DNA from: Trueperaceae bacterium
GTDB lineage: Bacteria > Deinococcota > Deinococci > Deinococcales > Trueperaceae
DNA length: 9,063 nt
Direction: 5' to 3'
NCBI GenBank assembly: GCA_029210865.1
Contig: JARGGE010000091.1
Span: 1 to 9,063, forward strand
Below are positions 1-7,679 of this stretch, piece by piece. Below the pieces are notes generated by a model, which was given only the letters and a program-made list of their open reading frames with translations, had not been told where the DNA came from and ran no database searches. How positions within the stretch are numbered: position 1 is the first letter of the stretch; each line of letters begins with the position of its first letter. The position numbers and the translations under genes were made by a program.

Positions 1-1626
1 CACCGCCGCGAGCGCCCCGTACGCGACGCCGCCGACGATGCCCGCGAAGGCGAGGCGGCCACCCGGGCCGCGGCGCCGGACGGCGCCGAGCGCGCGCCCG
101 GCGAAGAAGGCGGCGATCGCGGCGGCCAAGCCGGCCCAGAGCGCCAAGTCCACCGCGACCACGTTCGCGCCGGTCGACTCGCGCAGGTCGATGCCGAACA
201 GCGCCGGCAGGCGCGGCAGGCGCGCCGATTCCGAGAGGTTGTACGACTTGGGCTCGGAGCCCGGCTCCTTGAACGGGAGCTGCAGCACCACCGGCGCGTC
301 GCCGGGGCGCGGCTGCGCGACCACCGCGGCGGCGGCCAGGACCGCGACGGCGATGACCGCCAACGAGACGCGCGGCGCGCGCCCGAGCAGGCGCCGCAGC
401 GGCGGGACGAGAAGCGCCAGCACCGTGGCGCCGATCGCGATGCCCAGCACCTGGATGACGCGCACCGCGGGGGCGGCGAAGGTCGGCGAGGCCGAGAGCA
501 TGAACAGCAGCAGCGAGGCGGCCACGAAGTTCAGGAGGATCGTGTTGATGACCTCGTTGGCGCCGAAGCGCGCCTTGAGGTAGCCGGGGATCGCCCCCCA
601 CAGGCCGCCGCCGAGCGCCGAGGCGGCGATCGCGAGCGGCAGCACCACCCACGGAGGGCCCGGCATGTAGAGGCCCACGAACATCGCGCCGATGGCGCCG
701 AGCACCATCTGGCCCGGGGCGCCGATGTTGAAGAGCCCCGCGCGGAACCCGAAGCCGACCGCTAGCCCGGTGAAGATCAGCGGCGTCGCGAAGGAGAGCG
801 CGTCGAGGAAGCCCTTGACCGTGCCGAGCGAGCCCGAGAACAGGGTGAAGTAGGCGTGCCAGAGCGTGTCGAGGCGACCGGCGAGCGCCATCCCCAGCCC
901 CTCGACCGCCACGTCGCGGCCGATCGGCGTCGGTTGCAGCGTCAGGATGACCACCGCCGCGACCAGGAGCGCGAGCAGGATGGAGACGAGCGGCACCGAC
1001 ACCGCGACGACCACCCGGTCGACGAGGCCGCTCGCGCGCGCCGACACGCGCAGGCCGAAGAAGAGCGCCGTGGCCCCGGAGACGAACGTGAGGAAGGCGG
1101 CCAGCGAGAACGCGGAGCCGCCGTACGGGAGCCGCCGGACGACCACGCCGGCCTCGCGCGCGAGCGCGACGCTGCGGTCGACCGATCGGGTGAAGGCCTC
1201 GTCGCTCAGCTGCTGTAGGCGGACCGGGTCCTGGGTGGCGCTGGGGTTCTCGATCGGCCGCGCCAGCGCGTCCTGGAACGCGACCACGCGGCGCGCCTCG
1301 ACGGCCTCGTCGAAGGCCTGCAGCCCGACCGACGTCGCCCCGATCGCCAGCGCCCCGGCGGCCAACCACACCACCGCGCGGACGCGCCCACGGAGCACTG
1401 CCCCCAGCGCGATCCCGACGAGCCCGAGCGCCGTGAGCACGAGCACCGTCTCCTGGCCGGGGACCGTGACGGGCTCGGTGCGGCCGGTGAAGTCGATCAC
1501 CCGGTTGGGGATCAGGATGACGGACGCGCGCGCGCCGGTCTCGCGGTTGAAGGTGGCCCACGGCGCCAACCAGAGCGAGAGCAGCGCCAGGACCGCGAGG
1601 GCCGCGACCGACAGACGTTCGTTCAT
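1..1626 (-). CDS. ABC transporter permease, BmpA/YufP-class sugar or nucleoside importer (3' end beyond window)
   Basis: Inner-membrane permease of a simple-sugar/nucleoside ABC importer. The frame is open from ATG 1624-1626 to the left edge: 542 codons seen, C-terminus missing. The family signature GLFNIGAPGQM lies at residues 297-307, followed by GAIPGYLKARFGANEVINT and LNFVAA (365-370), as in YufP-like permeases. The family core seems to begin near residue 201. Before it are about 200 extra residues with four hydrophobic segments (about 6-22, 58-79, 85-103, 173-192) and an outside loop (104-172). Arg-rich turns after segments 2 and 4 fit a cytoplasmic side. Two more hydrophobic stretches are inserted after residue 380, before the YNLSESARLP loop (about 462-471). 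AGGA (1634-1637) overlaps the upstream kinase stop and sits 7 nt before ATG; the gap between the genes is 9 nt, so it is probably the fourth gene of the operon. The substrate is unknown; a partner permease, ATPase and BmpA-type lipoprotein would be expected to the left. Confidence 0.87.
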   Translation of the reverse strand, partial: MNERLSVAALAVLALLSLWLAPWATFNRETGARASVILIPNRVIDFTGRTEPVTVPGQETVLVLTALGLVGIALGAVLRGRVRAVVWLAAGALAIGATSVGLQAFDEAVEARRVVAFQDALARPIENPSATQDPVRLQQLSDEAFTRSVDRSVALAREAGVVVRRLPYGGSAFSLAAFLTFVSGATALFFGLRVSARASGLVDRVVVAVSVPLVSILLALLVAAVVILTLQPTPIGRDVAVEGLGMALAGRLDTLWHAYFTLFSGSLGTVKGFLDALSFATPLIFTGLAVGFGFRAGLFNIGAPGQMVLGAIGAMFVGLYMPGPPWVVLPLAIAASALGGGLWGAIPGYLKARFGANEVINTILLNFVAASLLLFMLSASPTFAAPAVRVIQVLGIAIGATVLALLVPPLRRLLGRAPRVSLAVIAVAVLAAAAVVAQPRPGDAPVVLQLPFKEPGSEPKSYNLSESARLPRLPALFGIDLRESTGANVVAVDLALWAGLAAAIAAFFAGRALGAVRRRGPGGRLAFAGIVGGVAYGALAAV

Positions 1627-1635
1627 CGCGCCATC

Positions 1636-2415
1636 CTACGACGCGGCGGCGCCCTCCCAATCCGCGAGGAGCGCGTCGAGGCGCGGCCGCGCGCGGCCGG
1701 CCTGGTAGAGCCGCTCCTCGGGCTCGGCCGCCAGGAGCCCGAGCACGAGCGCGTCCGCCGCGGCCAGCGTGGGGTCGAGGTCGGACGGCCGCGGCGAGCG
1801 CTCGGGCTCGACGGGCGCCTCGCCGGTGAGGGCCGTGTGCAGCAGCACGCCCGCCGCGTAGAGGTCGGCAGCGTAGGTGGCGGGCTCGCCGCGCCCCTGT
1901 TCCGGGCTGAGGTACGCCGGCGTGCCGGCCACCACGGGCGCGCGCTCGCGCTCGTCGACGCGCAGCGCCAGGTCGAAGTCGATCAGGCGCGCGCGACCAT
2001 GGCGGTCGACGAGCACGTTCTCGGGCTTGACGTCGCGATGGACCACGCCGCGGTCGCGCAGGTAGGCGAGGGCGTCGAGCAGGTCGCCGAAGGCGTGCAG
2101 GTAGGCGAGCAGGTCGCGGCGCACGCGGCTGCGCGCCAGCAGGCGGCGTCCGGGGACGTACGGCAGCAGCAAGCCGGGGCGCCCGTCGAACTCGAGGCGC
2201 GCGTCGACGTGGCCCACGCACGGGTGGTCGAGCCCGTGGGCGACGCGGTGCTCGTGCTCGGCGCGGCCCTCGCGGCCGATCGGCAGCAGCTTCAGCGCGC
2301 GCACCGAGGTGCCGTCGGAGACGAGGTAGACCCGCGCCAGCGCGCCGCGACCGATCTCGCGCAGCACCGTCTCGCCGGTCGCGAGGCGGCGACCGATGAC
2401 GTCGCCGACGCTCAC
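1636..2415 (-). CDS. Hanks-type serine/threonine protein kinase, kinase domain only, DFD variant
   Basis: Protein of 259 aa, almost entirely a eukaryotic-like kinase domain, probably a soluble cytoplasmic ATP-dependent Ser/Thr kinase. Visible motifs: glycine loop IGRGALARVY (21-30), candidate ATP-anchoring K42 in ALKLL, catalytic loop HRDVKPEN (126-133; D128, K130, N133), activation/P+1 segment GTPAYLSPEQ (164-173), and the conserved subdomain IX Asp (D184). The Mg-binding DFG motif reads DFD (146-148): the Asp is kept and Gly replaced. There is no transmembrane helix, PASTA or other sensor domain, so its signal must come from a partner. It starts at GTG 2413-2415, which overlaps the TGA of the DUF58 gene (GTGA). 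I see no clear Shine-Dalgarno, so translation is probably coupled. It ends 9 nt before the permease gene. Family assignment is firm; the substrate is unknown, and partners from the same operon are only a guess. Because the main catalytic residues remain, I do not call it a pseudokinase. Confidence 0.9.
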   Translation of the reverse strand: MSVGDVIGRRLATGETVLREIGRGALARVYLVSDGTSVRALKLLPIGREGRAEHEHRVAHGLDHPCVGHVDARLEFDGRPGLLLPYVPGRRLLARSRVRRDLLAYLHAFGDLLDALAYLRDRGVVHRDVKPENVLVDRHGRARLIDFDLALRVDERERAPVVAGTPAYLSPEQGRGEPATYAADLYAAGVLLHTALTGEAPVEPERSPRPSDLDPTLAAADALVLGLLAAEPEERLYQAGRARPRLDALLADWEGAAAS

Positions 2416-3320
2416 CGGGGGACCAGCACCCGCGCGCGCCGCAGCGCGCCGAGCGCCAGCTGCTCGGCGTCGCCCGCCTCCGGGGGTGGCACCCGCAGCA
2501 GCACGTGCGCCACGCCCGCCTGGGCGAAGGCGGCACGGGTGCGCCGCACGAAGGCCTGCGCCGCCACCCGGTAGGCGCGCACCCCCTCGGCGTCGACCGC
2601 CCGGCGCTCGCCGGTCTCGACGTCGAGGAGCTCGAAGCGCCCTTCGGGCGGGTCGAGGTCCTCCTCGGCCACCACCTGCAGGAAGGCGGCGTCGAGCCCG
2701 CGCGCCCGCAGCGCGACGAGCGCCGGGCGCCAGGGGGCCGGGTCGAGCAGGTCGGAGACCACGAGCGCCAGCGCCGCGCCGCGCACCCGCGGCAGGCCGA
2801 GCGCGAAGCGCCGGACGCCCGCCACCGGTCCGATGGCCTCGGCCTCGCCGGGTGCCTCCACCGGCCGCGGCGCGGTCGCGGCAGGGGCGGGTTCGGCCTC
2901 GGCGAGCAGGGTCCAGGCCCGCCCCAGGCCGGCGCGCCCCTGCGTGGCGGCGCTGCTCGCACCGGCGGTCGTGTGGACGCGGGTCACGGCGTCGCGCTGC
3001 CCGACGTAGGTGAGCAGCTCGGCGACCGTCCGCGCGTACGCCGCCTTGCCCCCGAGCCCCATGCTGGCGCTGACGTCGAGCACCACGTGGACGTCGATCG
3101 TGCGCTCGGCCCGGTACAGCCGCGTGACCACCCGCCGCGAACGCGCGTAGGCGCGCCAGTCGACGGCGCGCAGCTCGTCGCCGGGCTGGTAGGGACGGAA
3201 GTCGTGGAACTCGACCGAGCTGCCGGCTTCGCGCGCGCTCCGCTCGCCGCTGGCGGCGCTGAGCTCGCGCGAAGCCAGGGCGTACCGATCGAGCGCACGG
3301 CGCGCCGCGGCGCTGATCAC
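2412..3320 (-). CDS. DUF58 domain protein (vWA-like), partner of MoxR ATPase
   Basis: Protein of 302 aa of the short soluble DUF58 class; no membrane segment is seen. The DUF58 signature is clear: FRPYQPGDELRAVDWRAYAR at residues 41-60 (PGD 46-48, DW 54-55), then RLYRAE (67-72). A vWA-type metal site follows, DVSAS (82-86, D82-x-S84-x-S86), preceded by hydrophobic VHVVL. The rest is vWA-like and Ala/Arg-rich; a Pro/Ala/Glu-rich stretch around residues 140-160 is probably a linker. Start: no Met lies in this frame near the N-terminus, but GTG 3318-3320 has GAGGA four bases upstream, overlapping the moxR stop codon. The gap to moxR is 7 nt, and the 3' end overlaps the kinase start by 4 nt. Proteins of this family are generally encoded beside MoxR ATPases and are thought to be their adaptor or substrate-recognition partners. 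That role is inferred; no target can be read from the sequence. Confidence 0.9.
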   Translation of the reverse strand: MISAAARRALDRYALASRELSAASGERSAREAGSSVEFHDFRPYQPGDELRAVDWRAYARSRRVVTRLYRAERTIDVHVVLDVSASMGLGGKAAYARTVAELLTYVGQRDAVTRVHTTAGASSAATQGRAGLGRAWTLLAEAEPAPAATAPRPVEAPGEAEAIGPVAGVRRFALGLPRVRGAALALVVSDLLDPAPWRPALVALRARGLDAAFLQVVAEEDLDPPEGRFELLDVETGERRAVDAEGVRAYRVAAQAFVRRTRAAFAQAGVAHVLLRVPPPEAGDAEQLALGALRRARVLVPR

Positions 3321-3324
3321 GCGG

Positions 3325-3327
3325 TCC

Positions 3328-3329
<2 letters not shown>
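3325..3329 (-). promoter_or_regulatory. Shine-Dalgarno of the DUF58 gene
   Basis: GAGGA on the minus strand, four bases before GTG 3318-3320 and overlapping the TGA stop of moxR (TGAGGA). It decides the GTG start of a gene that has no nearby Met and implies coupled translation with moxR. Confidence 0.7.
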
Positions 3330-4290
<961 letters not shown>

Positions 4291-4296
4291 CGCGGG

Positions 4297-4302
4297 CTCC
4301 TC
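4297..4302 (-). promoter_or_regulatory. Shine-Dalgarno of the moxR-type gene
   Basis: GAGGAG on the minus strand, 6 nt upstream of ATG 4288-4290. It is the strongest ribosome binding site in the operon and selects this ATG over the longer open frame that runs back into the divergent gene. Confidence 0.8.
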
Positions 4303-4388
4303 GGGGACGGCGCCGCGCCTGAGCGCCGCGGTTCGCGGCTGAGCGCTGGGGCGGGGCGCCGGCACCCGCCGTGGGATGCGTCCCAGCG

Positions 4389-4394
4389 TACACT
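4389..4394 (+). promoter_or_regulatory. Probable -10 box for a leaderless GNAT transcript
   Basis: TACACT fits TANNNT and matches TATAAT at four of six positions. It ends 7 nt before ATG 4402, so transcription would start at or next to the A of the start codon. No Shine-Dalgarno sequence precedes the ATG, which supports a leaderless mRNA as is common in Deinococcus. No clear -35 element is seen. Confidence 0.5.
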
Positions 4395-4401
4395 GGGGCC
4401 C

Positions 4402-4977
4402 ATGACGGCCACGTCGGCCCCCACGCGCGACGCCCAGCCGGTGCTCGCGCGCGGCCGCGTCACGCTGCGGCCGCTGGCGACGGCCGGACTCGCGGCCTGG
4501 AAGCGCATCCACGCGCACTTCCGCGACCCCGAGATCGCCTTCCTGAACGGGACACCCCCGAGCCGGATGCCGATGTGGCTGATGCGCCGCGTCCTGCGCA
4601 GCGACGCCCGCCGCCCCGACCGCCGGACGTACGGCGTCTTCGACGAGCGCGACGACTACGTGGGCACCGTCGAGCTCTACGACCTGCGGGGGGCCGAAGC
4701 GACGCTGGGGATCATCATCGGCGAGCGCACCCATTGGGGGCGCGGGTACGGCCCCGAGGCGATCGAGGCGCTCCTGGAGCACGCCTTCGGCGACCTCGGC
4801 CTGGAGCGCGTCCGGCTCCACACCTTCGCCGACAACCCGCGCGCGCAGGCGGCCTTCAAGAAGGTGGGCTTCGTCGAGTTGCGGCGCGTGCCCGCCCGGA
4901 ACGACCGGATCGACGTGCAGATGGCGCTCGAGCGCGACGCCTGGGCGGCGCGCCACCGCCTCGGAGGTGCCCCGTGA
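4402..4977 (+). CDS. GNAT-family N-acetyltransferase (RimJ/RimL-like)
   Basis: Protein of 191 aa with one GNAT fold, expected to move an acetyl group from acetyl-CoA to an amine. The N-terminal part shows the RimJ/RimL-type opening (GRVTLRPL, 18-25). Strand beta-4 is TLGIIIGE (101-108), and the acetyl-CoA pyrophosphate loop with its following helix is HWGRGYGPEAIEALLEHAF (111-129), a good match to the (Q/R)xxGxG/A motif. The C-terminal half has LHTFADNPRAQAAFKKVGF (139-157), the usual Asn-x-x-(A/S)-x-x-x-(Y/F)-x-K-x-G-F stretch. The substrate cannot be read: relatives acetylate ribosomal protein N-termini, aminoglycosides or small amines. ATG 4402 is chosen because it has a TACACT box 7 nt upstream and no competing Shine-Dalgarno; the frame stays open upstream but is antisense to moxR. 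Its stop overlaps the SDR start (GTGA), so the two are probably co-expressed. Confidence 0.9.
   Translation: MTATSAPTRDAQPVLARGRVTLRPLATAGLAAWKRIHAHFRDPEIAFLNGTPPSRMPMWLMRRVLRSDARRPDRRTYGVFDERDDYVGTVELYDLRGAEATLGIIIGERTHWGRGYGPEAIEALLEHAFGDLGLERVRLHTFADNPRAQAAFKKVGFVELRRVPARNDRIDVQMALERDAWAARHRLGGAP
4963..4967 (+). promoter_or_regulatory. Shine-Dalgarno of the SDR gene
   Basis: GGAGG inside the 3' end of the GNAT gene, 6 nt before GTG 4974. It fixes the non-ATG start of the SDR gene and supports coupled translation of the pair. Confidence 0.75.
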
Positions 4978-5702
4978 CCGCTCCCTCGCCCGACCCCCAC
5001 CCGCTCGACGGCCACCTGGCCGTGGTCACCGGCGCCAGCCGCGGCATCGGCCGCGCCACCGCGCGGACCCTCGCGCACCTCGGCGCGACCGTCGTCGCCG
5101 GCGCCCGCAGCGAAGCCGACCTGGCGGCACTCGCGGCCGAGCACCCGCGCCTGTACGCGCTGCCGCTCGACGTCGCCGACCCCGCCTCGCTGCGCACCTT
5201 CGCGACCGCCGTCCACGAGGCGCACGGCGCGATCGACGTGCTCGTCGCCAACGCCGGCATCGGCGCCTTCGGCCCCATCGAGGCGACGACGCTCGAGGAC
5301 TGGGACCGCGTCTTCGACGTCAACGTCCGCGGCACCTTCCTGATCGTGCAGGCCTTCCTGGCCGACCTGCGCGCGCGGCGCGGGCACGTCGTCGTGGTGA
5401 GCAGCGACGTCAGCGCCCGCACCTTCGCGGGCGGGGCGCTCTACACCGCCTCCAAGCACGCCCAACGCGCCTTCGCGCGCGCGCTCCAGATGGAGACCGC
5501 CGCCGACGGCGTGCGCGTCACCGAGATCCGACCCGGCGTGGTGGCCACGGCCTTCGCCGAGGGTACCGAACGGCCCGCCGACGAGGGTGCGCTCGAGAGC
5601 GCCGACGTCGCCGAGGCGATCGCCTTCGCGCTCATGCGTCCCACGCGGCTGCGGATCGACGAGCTGCAGCTCCACCCGATGGGCCAGACGCCGGAGTACT
5701 GA
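4974..5702 (+). CDS. Short-chain dehydrogenase/reductase (classical SDR), probably NADP(H)-dependent
   Basis: Cytoplasmic oxidoreductase of 242 aa, the normal size of a classical SDR. Cofactor motif TGASRGIG is at residues 19-26, followed by LDVADP (65-70) and ANAG (92-95). The catalytic residues are complete: N117 in DVNVRG, S144 in VVSS, Y157 and K161 in YTASK. R23 inside the glycine motif and R45 after the second strand (GARS) are the basic positions typical of NADP(H)-preferring SDRs. RPGVVATAF (186-194) is the usual post-catalytic segment. The C-terminal LQLHPMGQ (231-238) resembles the tail of the YdfG/3-hydroxy-acid dehydrogenase group, so that is the closest guess; the substrate is not determined. 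It starts at GTG 4974, overlapping the GNAT stop, with GGAGG 6 nt upstream. It is convergent with uvrC across a 19-nt gap in which I see no clear terminator hairpin. Confidence 0.92.
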   Translation: MTAPSPDPHPLDGHLAVVTGASRGIGRATARTLAHLGATVVAGARSEADLAALAAEHPRLYALPLDVADPASLRTFATAVHEAHGAIDVLVANAGIGAFGPIEATTLEDWDRVFDVNVRGTFLIVQAFLADLRARRGHVVVVSSDVSARTFAGGALYTASKHAQRAFARALQMETAADGVRVTEIRPGVVATAFAEGTERPADEGALESADVAEAIAFALMRPTRLRIDELQLHPMGQTPEY

Positions 5703-5721
5703 ACCGCGCGCCCGAGCGGCG

Positions 5722-7614
5722 TCAGCGGGCGGCCGCCGCGTCGGCGTCGACCGTCGCGCCGGCCTGCGGCGCCGCGTCCGGGTCGACAACCGCTACGCCA
5801 TCGGGCTCGCCCTCGGGGACCGTGTCCGACCCCGGGTCGAAGTACGCCTTGACCGCGGCGGCCGCCACCGGCCCCACCCCCGGAATCGCCGCCAGCTCCT
5901 CGACGCTCGCGTCGCGCAGCTGGTCGACCGAGGAGAAGCGCGCGAGCAGCGCGTCGCGGCGCTTGGGCCCCACCCCGGGCACGTCGTCGAGCAGGCTGCG
6001 CGTCATCGCCTGGCCGCGGCGCTGGCGGTTGTAGCCCACCGCGGTGCGGTGCGCCTCGTCGCGCGCGTGGATCAGCAGCCGCAGCGCCGGGTGGGCGTTC
6101 GGCAAGAGCACCTCGCGGCCGTCCTCGGTGACGATCGTCTCGACCCGCTTCGCGAGCCCCACCAGCGGCACCTCGACGCCGGCCTCGCGCAGCGCGCGCT
6201 TGGCCGCCGACAGCTGCCCCTTGCCGCCGTCGATGAGCAGCAGGTCGGGGGCTGGCAGCTGGTCGGCGAGGCGGCCGGTGAAGCGCCGGTAGACCGCCTG
6301 GTGCATCGAGGCGAAATCGTCGGGGTGGTCGAGCCCGTGGATGCGCAGCCGCCGGTACTCGCTCTTCTTGGCGCGCCCCCCTTCGAACACCACCAGGCTC
6401 GCCACCGTGTGGGTGCCCATGAGGTTCGAGATGTCGAAGCCCTCGAGCCGCCATGGGGGCGTCCCGAGCCCGAGGACCGTCTGCAGCTCCTTCACGCCCG
6501 GCGCCTCGCCGCGCTTCTCGAGCAGCGACAGCTCCGCGTCGAGGCCGGTGCGCGCGTTGCGCTCGGCCATGGCGAGCAGCTGGACCTTGTCGCCGCGCCG
6601 CGGCACCCGCACCTCGACCTTGCGCCCGGCGCGCTGTGCGAGGAAGGCCTCCCAGAACCCGGCGAGCAGGTCGCTCGGGGGCACGAGCACCACGGGCGGC
6701 ACGTGGGTGGCCATCCCGTAGTACTCGGCGAGGAAGGGCTCGAGCACCTCGGCGACGCTCGCGTTCGCCGCGCCCGTCAGGTATCGCTTGTCGCGGCCGA
6801 CCACGCGACCGCGGCGCATCTGGAAGAGCTGGACCATGGCGGCGTCGCCCGCCTGCGCCACGCCCAGGAAGTCGAGGTCCTCGCCCGCCGACGACTGCAC
6901 CGTCGACTCGTAGCCGGTCATCCGCTTGAGCGCCTCGAGCCGGTCGCGGTAGGTGCGCGCGAGCTCGAACTCCATGCGCTGCGCGGCCGCCTTCATGTCG
7001 CGCTCGAGCAGCACCACCGTCTCCTCCACCCGCCCCTCCAGGAAGGCGCGCACCTGGGCGACGGTAGCGGCGTAGGCCTCGGGGTCGGTAGCACCGATGC
7101 ACGGCGCCGGGCAGCGCCCCATGTGGTGGCGCAAGCACGGCTTCTTCCGCTTGACCATCGGCGAGCCGCTGTTCTGGCGCAGTGGGAAGACCGCCGCCAC
7201 CAGCTCCTGCACGCGCCGCACCACGCCCGGGTTGGGGTAGGGGCCGAAGTACTGCGCACCGTCCTTGACCACCCGGCGGGTGAACTGGAGCATCGGGAAG
7301 GGCTCGTTCGTCAGCTTGAGGAAGGGGTAGGACTTGTCGTCCTTGAGCAACACGTTGTAGTGCGGCTTGTAACGCTTGATCAGGTTCGCTTCGAGGATGA
7401 GCGCCTCGACCTCGTGCTCGGTGACGATGTACTCGAGTCGCACCGCGTCGCGGGTGATCAGCTGCGCCTTGGCCCCCGACGTCGCACCGAAGTACGAGCG
7501 CACCCGCGACCGCAGGTCGATCGCCTTGCCCACGTAGATGACGCGGTCGCCGGCCGCGTACCAGAGGTAGCAGCCGGGCTGGCGCGGCAGGACGGGGAGG
7601 TCGGCGGGCGTCAC
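5722..7614 (-). CDS. uvrC: Excinuclease ABC subunit C (UvrC)
   Basis: Nuclease subunit of UvrABC nucleotide excision repair, cutting on both sides of a lesion; 630 aa, a normal length. N-terminal GIY-YIG nuclease: GCY (14-16), YVGKA (27-31), an Arg cluster (R35/R37/R39), and E75 as the likely metal ligand; this domain makes the 3' cut. A cysteine cluster C160-x7-C168-x3-C172 follows, then the UVR helix pair (about 205-230) that contacts UvrB. The RNase H-like 5' nuclease has D394 (FDISN), D462 (LIDGGKGQL) and H522 (RDEAHRTAVGYNR), agreeing with the known DDH triad. Two helix-hairpin-helix motifs end the core (VPGVGP 545-550, IPGVGP 578-582 region). Residues 593-630 form an extra Ala/Asp/Pro-rich acidic tail. 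GTG 7612-7614 lacks a Shine-Dalgarno but has TAGGCT 6 nt upstream, suggesting a leaderless mRNA. The fourth cysteine expected near residue 148 is Asn. Monocistronic and apparently intact. Confidence 0.97.
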   Translation of the reverse strand: MTPADLPVLPRQPGCYLWYAAGDRVIYVGKAIDLRSRVRSYFGATSGAKAQLITRDAVRLEYIVTEHEVEALILEANLIKRYKPHYNVLLKDDKSYPFLKLTNEPFPMLQFTRRVVKDGAQYFGPYPNPGVVRRVQELVAAVFPLRQNSGSPMVKRKKPCLRHHMGRCPAPCIGATDPEAYAATVAQVRAFLEGRVEETVVLLERDMKAAAQRMEFELARTYRDRLEALKRMTGYESTVQSSAGEDLDFLGVAQAGDAAMVQLFQMRRGRVVGRDKRYLTGAANASVAEVLEPFLAEYYGMATHVPPVVLVPPSDLLAGFWEAFLAQRAGRKVEVRVPRRGDKVQLLAMAERNARTGLDAELSLLEKRGEAPGVKELQTVLGLGTPPWRLEGFDISNLMGTHTVASLVVFEGGRAKKSEYRRLRIHGLDHPDDFASMHQAVYRRFTGRLADQLPAPDLLLIDGGKGQLSAAKRALREAGVEVPLVGLAKRVETIVTEDGREVLLPNAHPALRLLIHARDEAHRTAVGYNRQRRGQAMTRSLLDDVPGVGPKRRDALLARFSSVDQLRDASVEELAAIPGVGPVAAAAVKAYFDPGSDTVPEGEPDGVAVVDPDAAPQAGATVDADAAAAR

Positions 7615-7620
7615 GGCCGC

Positions 7621-7626
7621 AGCCTA
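7621..7626 (-). promoter_or_regulatory. Probable -10 box for a leaderless uvrC transcript
   Basis: TAGGCT on the minus strand fits TANNNT and ends 6 nt before GTG 7614, placing the likely transcription start at the initiation codon. There is no usable Shine-Dalgarno in between. No good -35 match is visible 16-18 bp upstream, so confidence is limited. Confidence 0.45.
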
Positions 7627-7679
7627 CCGGGGGACGCGCGGAGGTGCCGTCGGGCGCGACGCCGACTGTGGCGAGTGCC

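Larger units (their letters stand above)
4291..4401. promoter_or_regulatory. Divergent promoter region between moxR-type and GNAT genes
   Basis: This 111-bp gap separates two divergent transcription units, so promoters for both should lie here or just inside the genes. It contains a 6-bp-stem hairpin GCCGCG-gtt-CGCGGC (4325-4339), flanked by an 8-bp direct repeat CTGAGCGC at 4319-4326 and 4339-4346 (exactly 20 bp apart). An inverted repeat CCCAG-N6-CTGGG (4382-4397) overlaps the likely -10 box of the acetyltransferase gene. The spacing of the direct repeats, about two helical turns, would suit a dimeric regulator, but in DNA this GC-rich short repeats also arise by chance. I see no convincing -35 box on either strand. 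Confidence 0.5.

Noticed and set aside
856..1708. Plus-strand frames over the permease gene
   Set aside because: They are His/Arg/Thr-rich shadows of a membrane protein with clear permease motifs on the other strand.
4291..4956. Extended N-terminus for the MoxR protein
   Set aside because: The extra residues would be antisense to the GNAT gene. ATG 4290 has a strong GAGGAG at 6 nt and gives the normal family length.
5703..5721. Bidirectional terminator between the SDR gene and uvrC
   Set aside because: The 19-nt gap has no convincing stem-loop or T-run.
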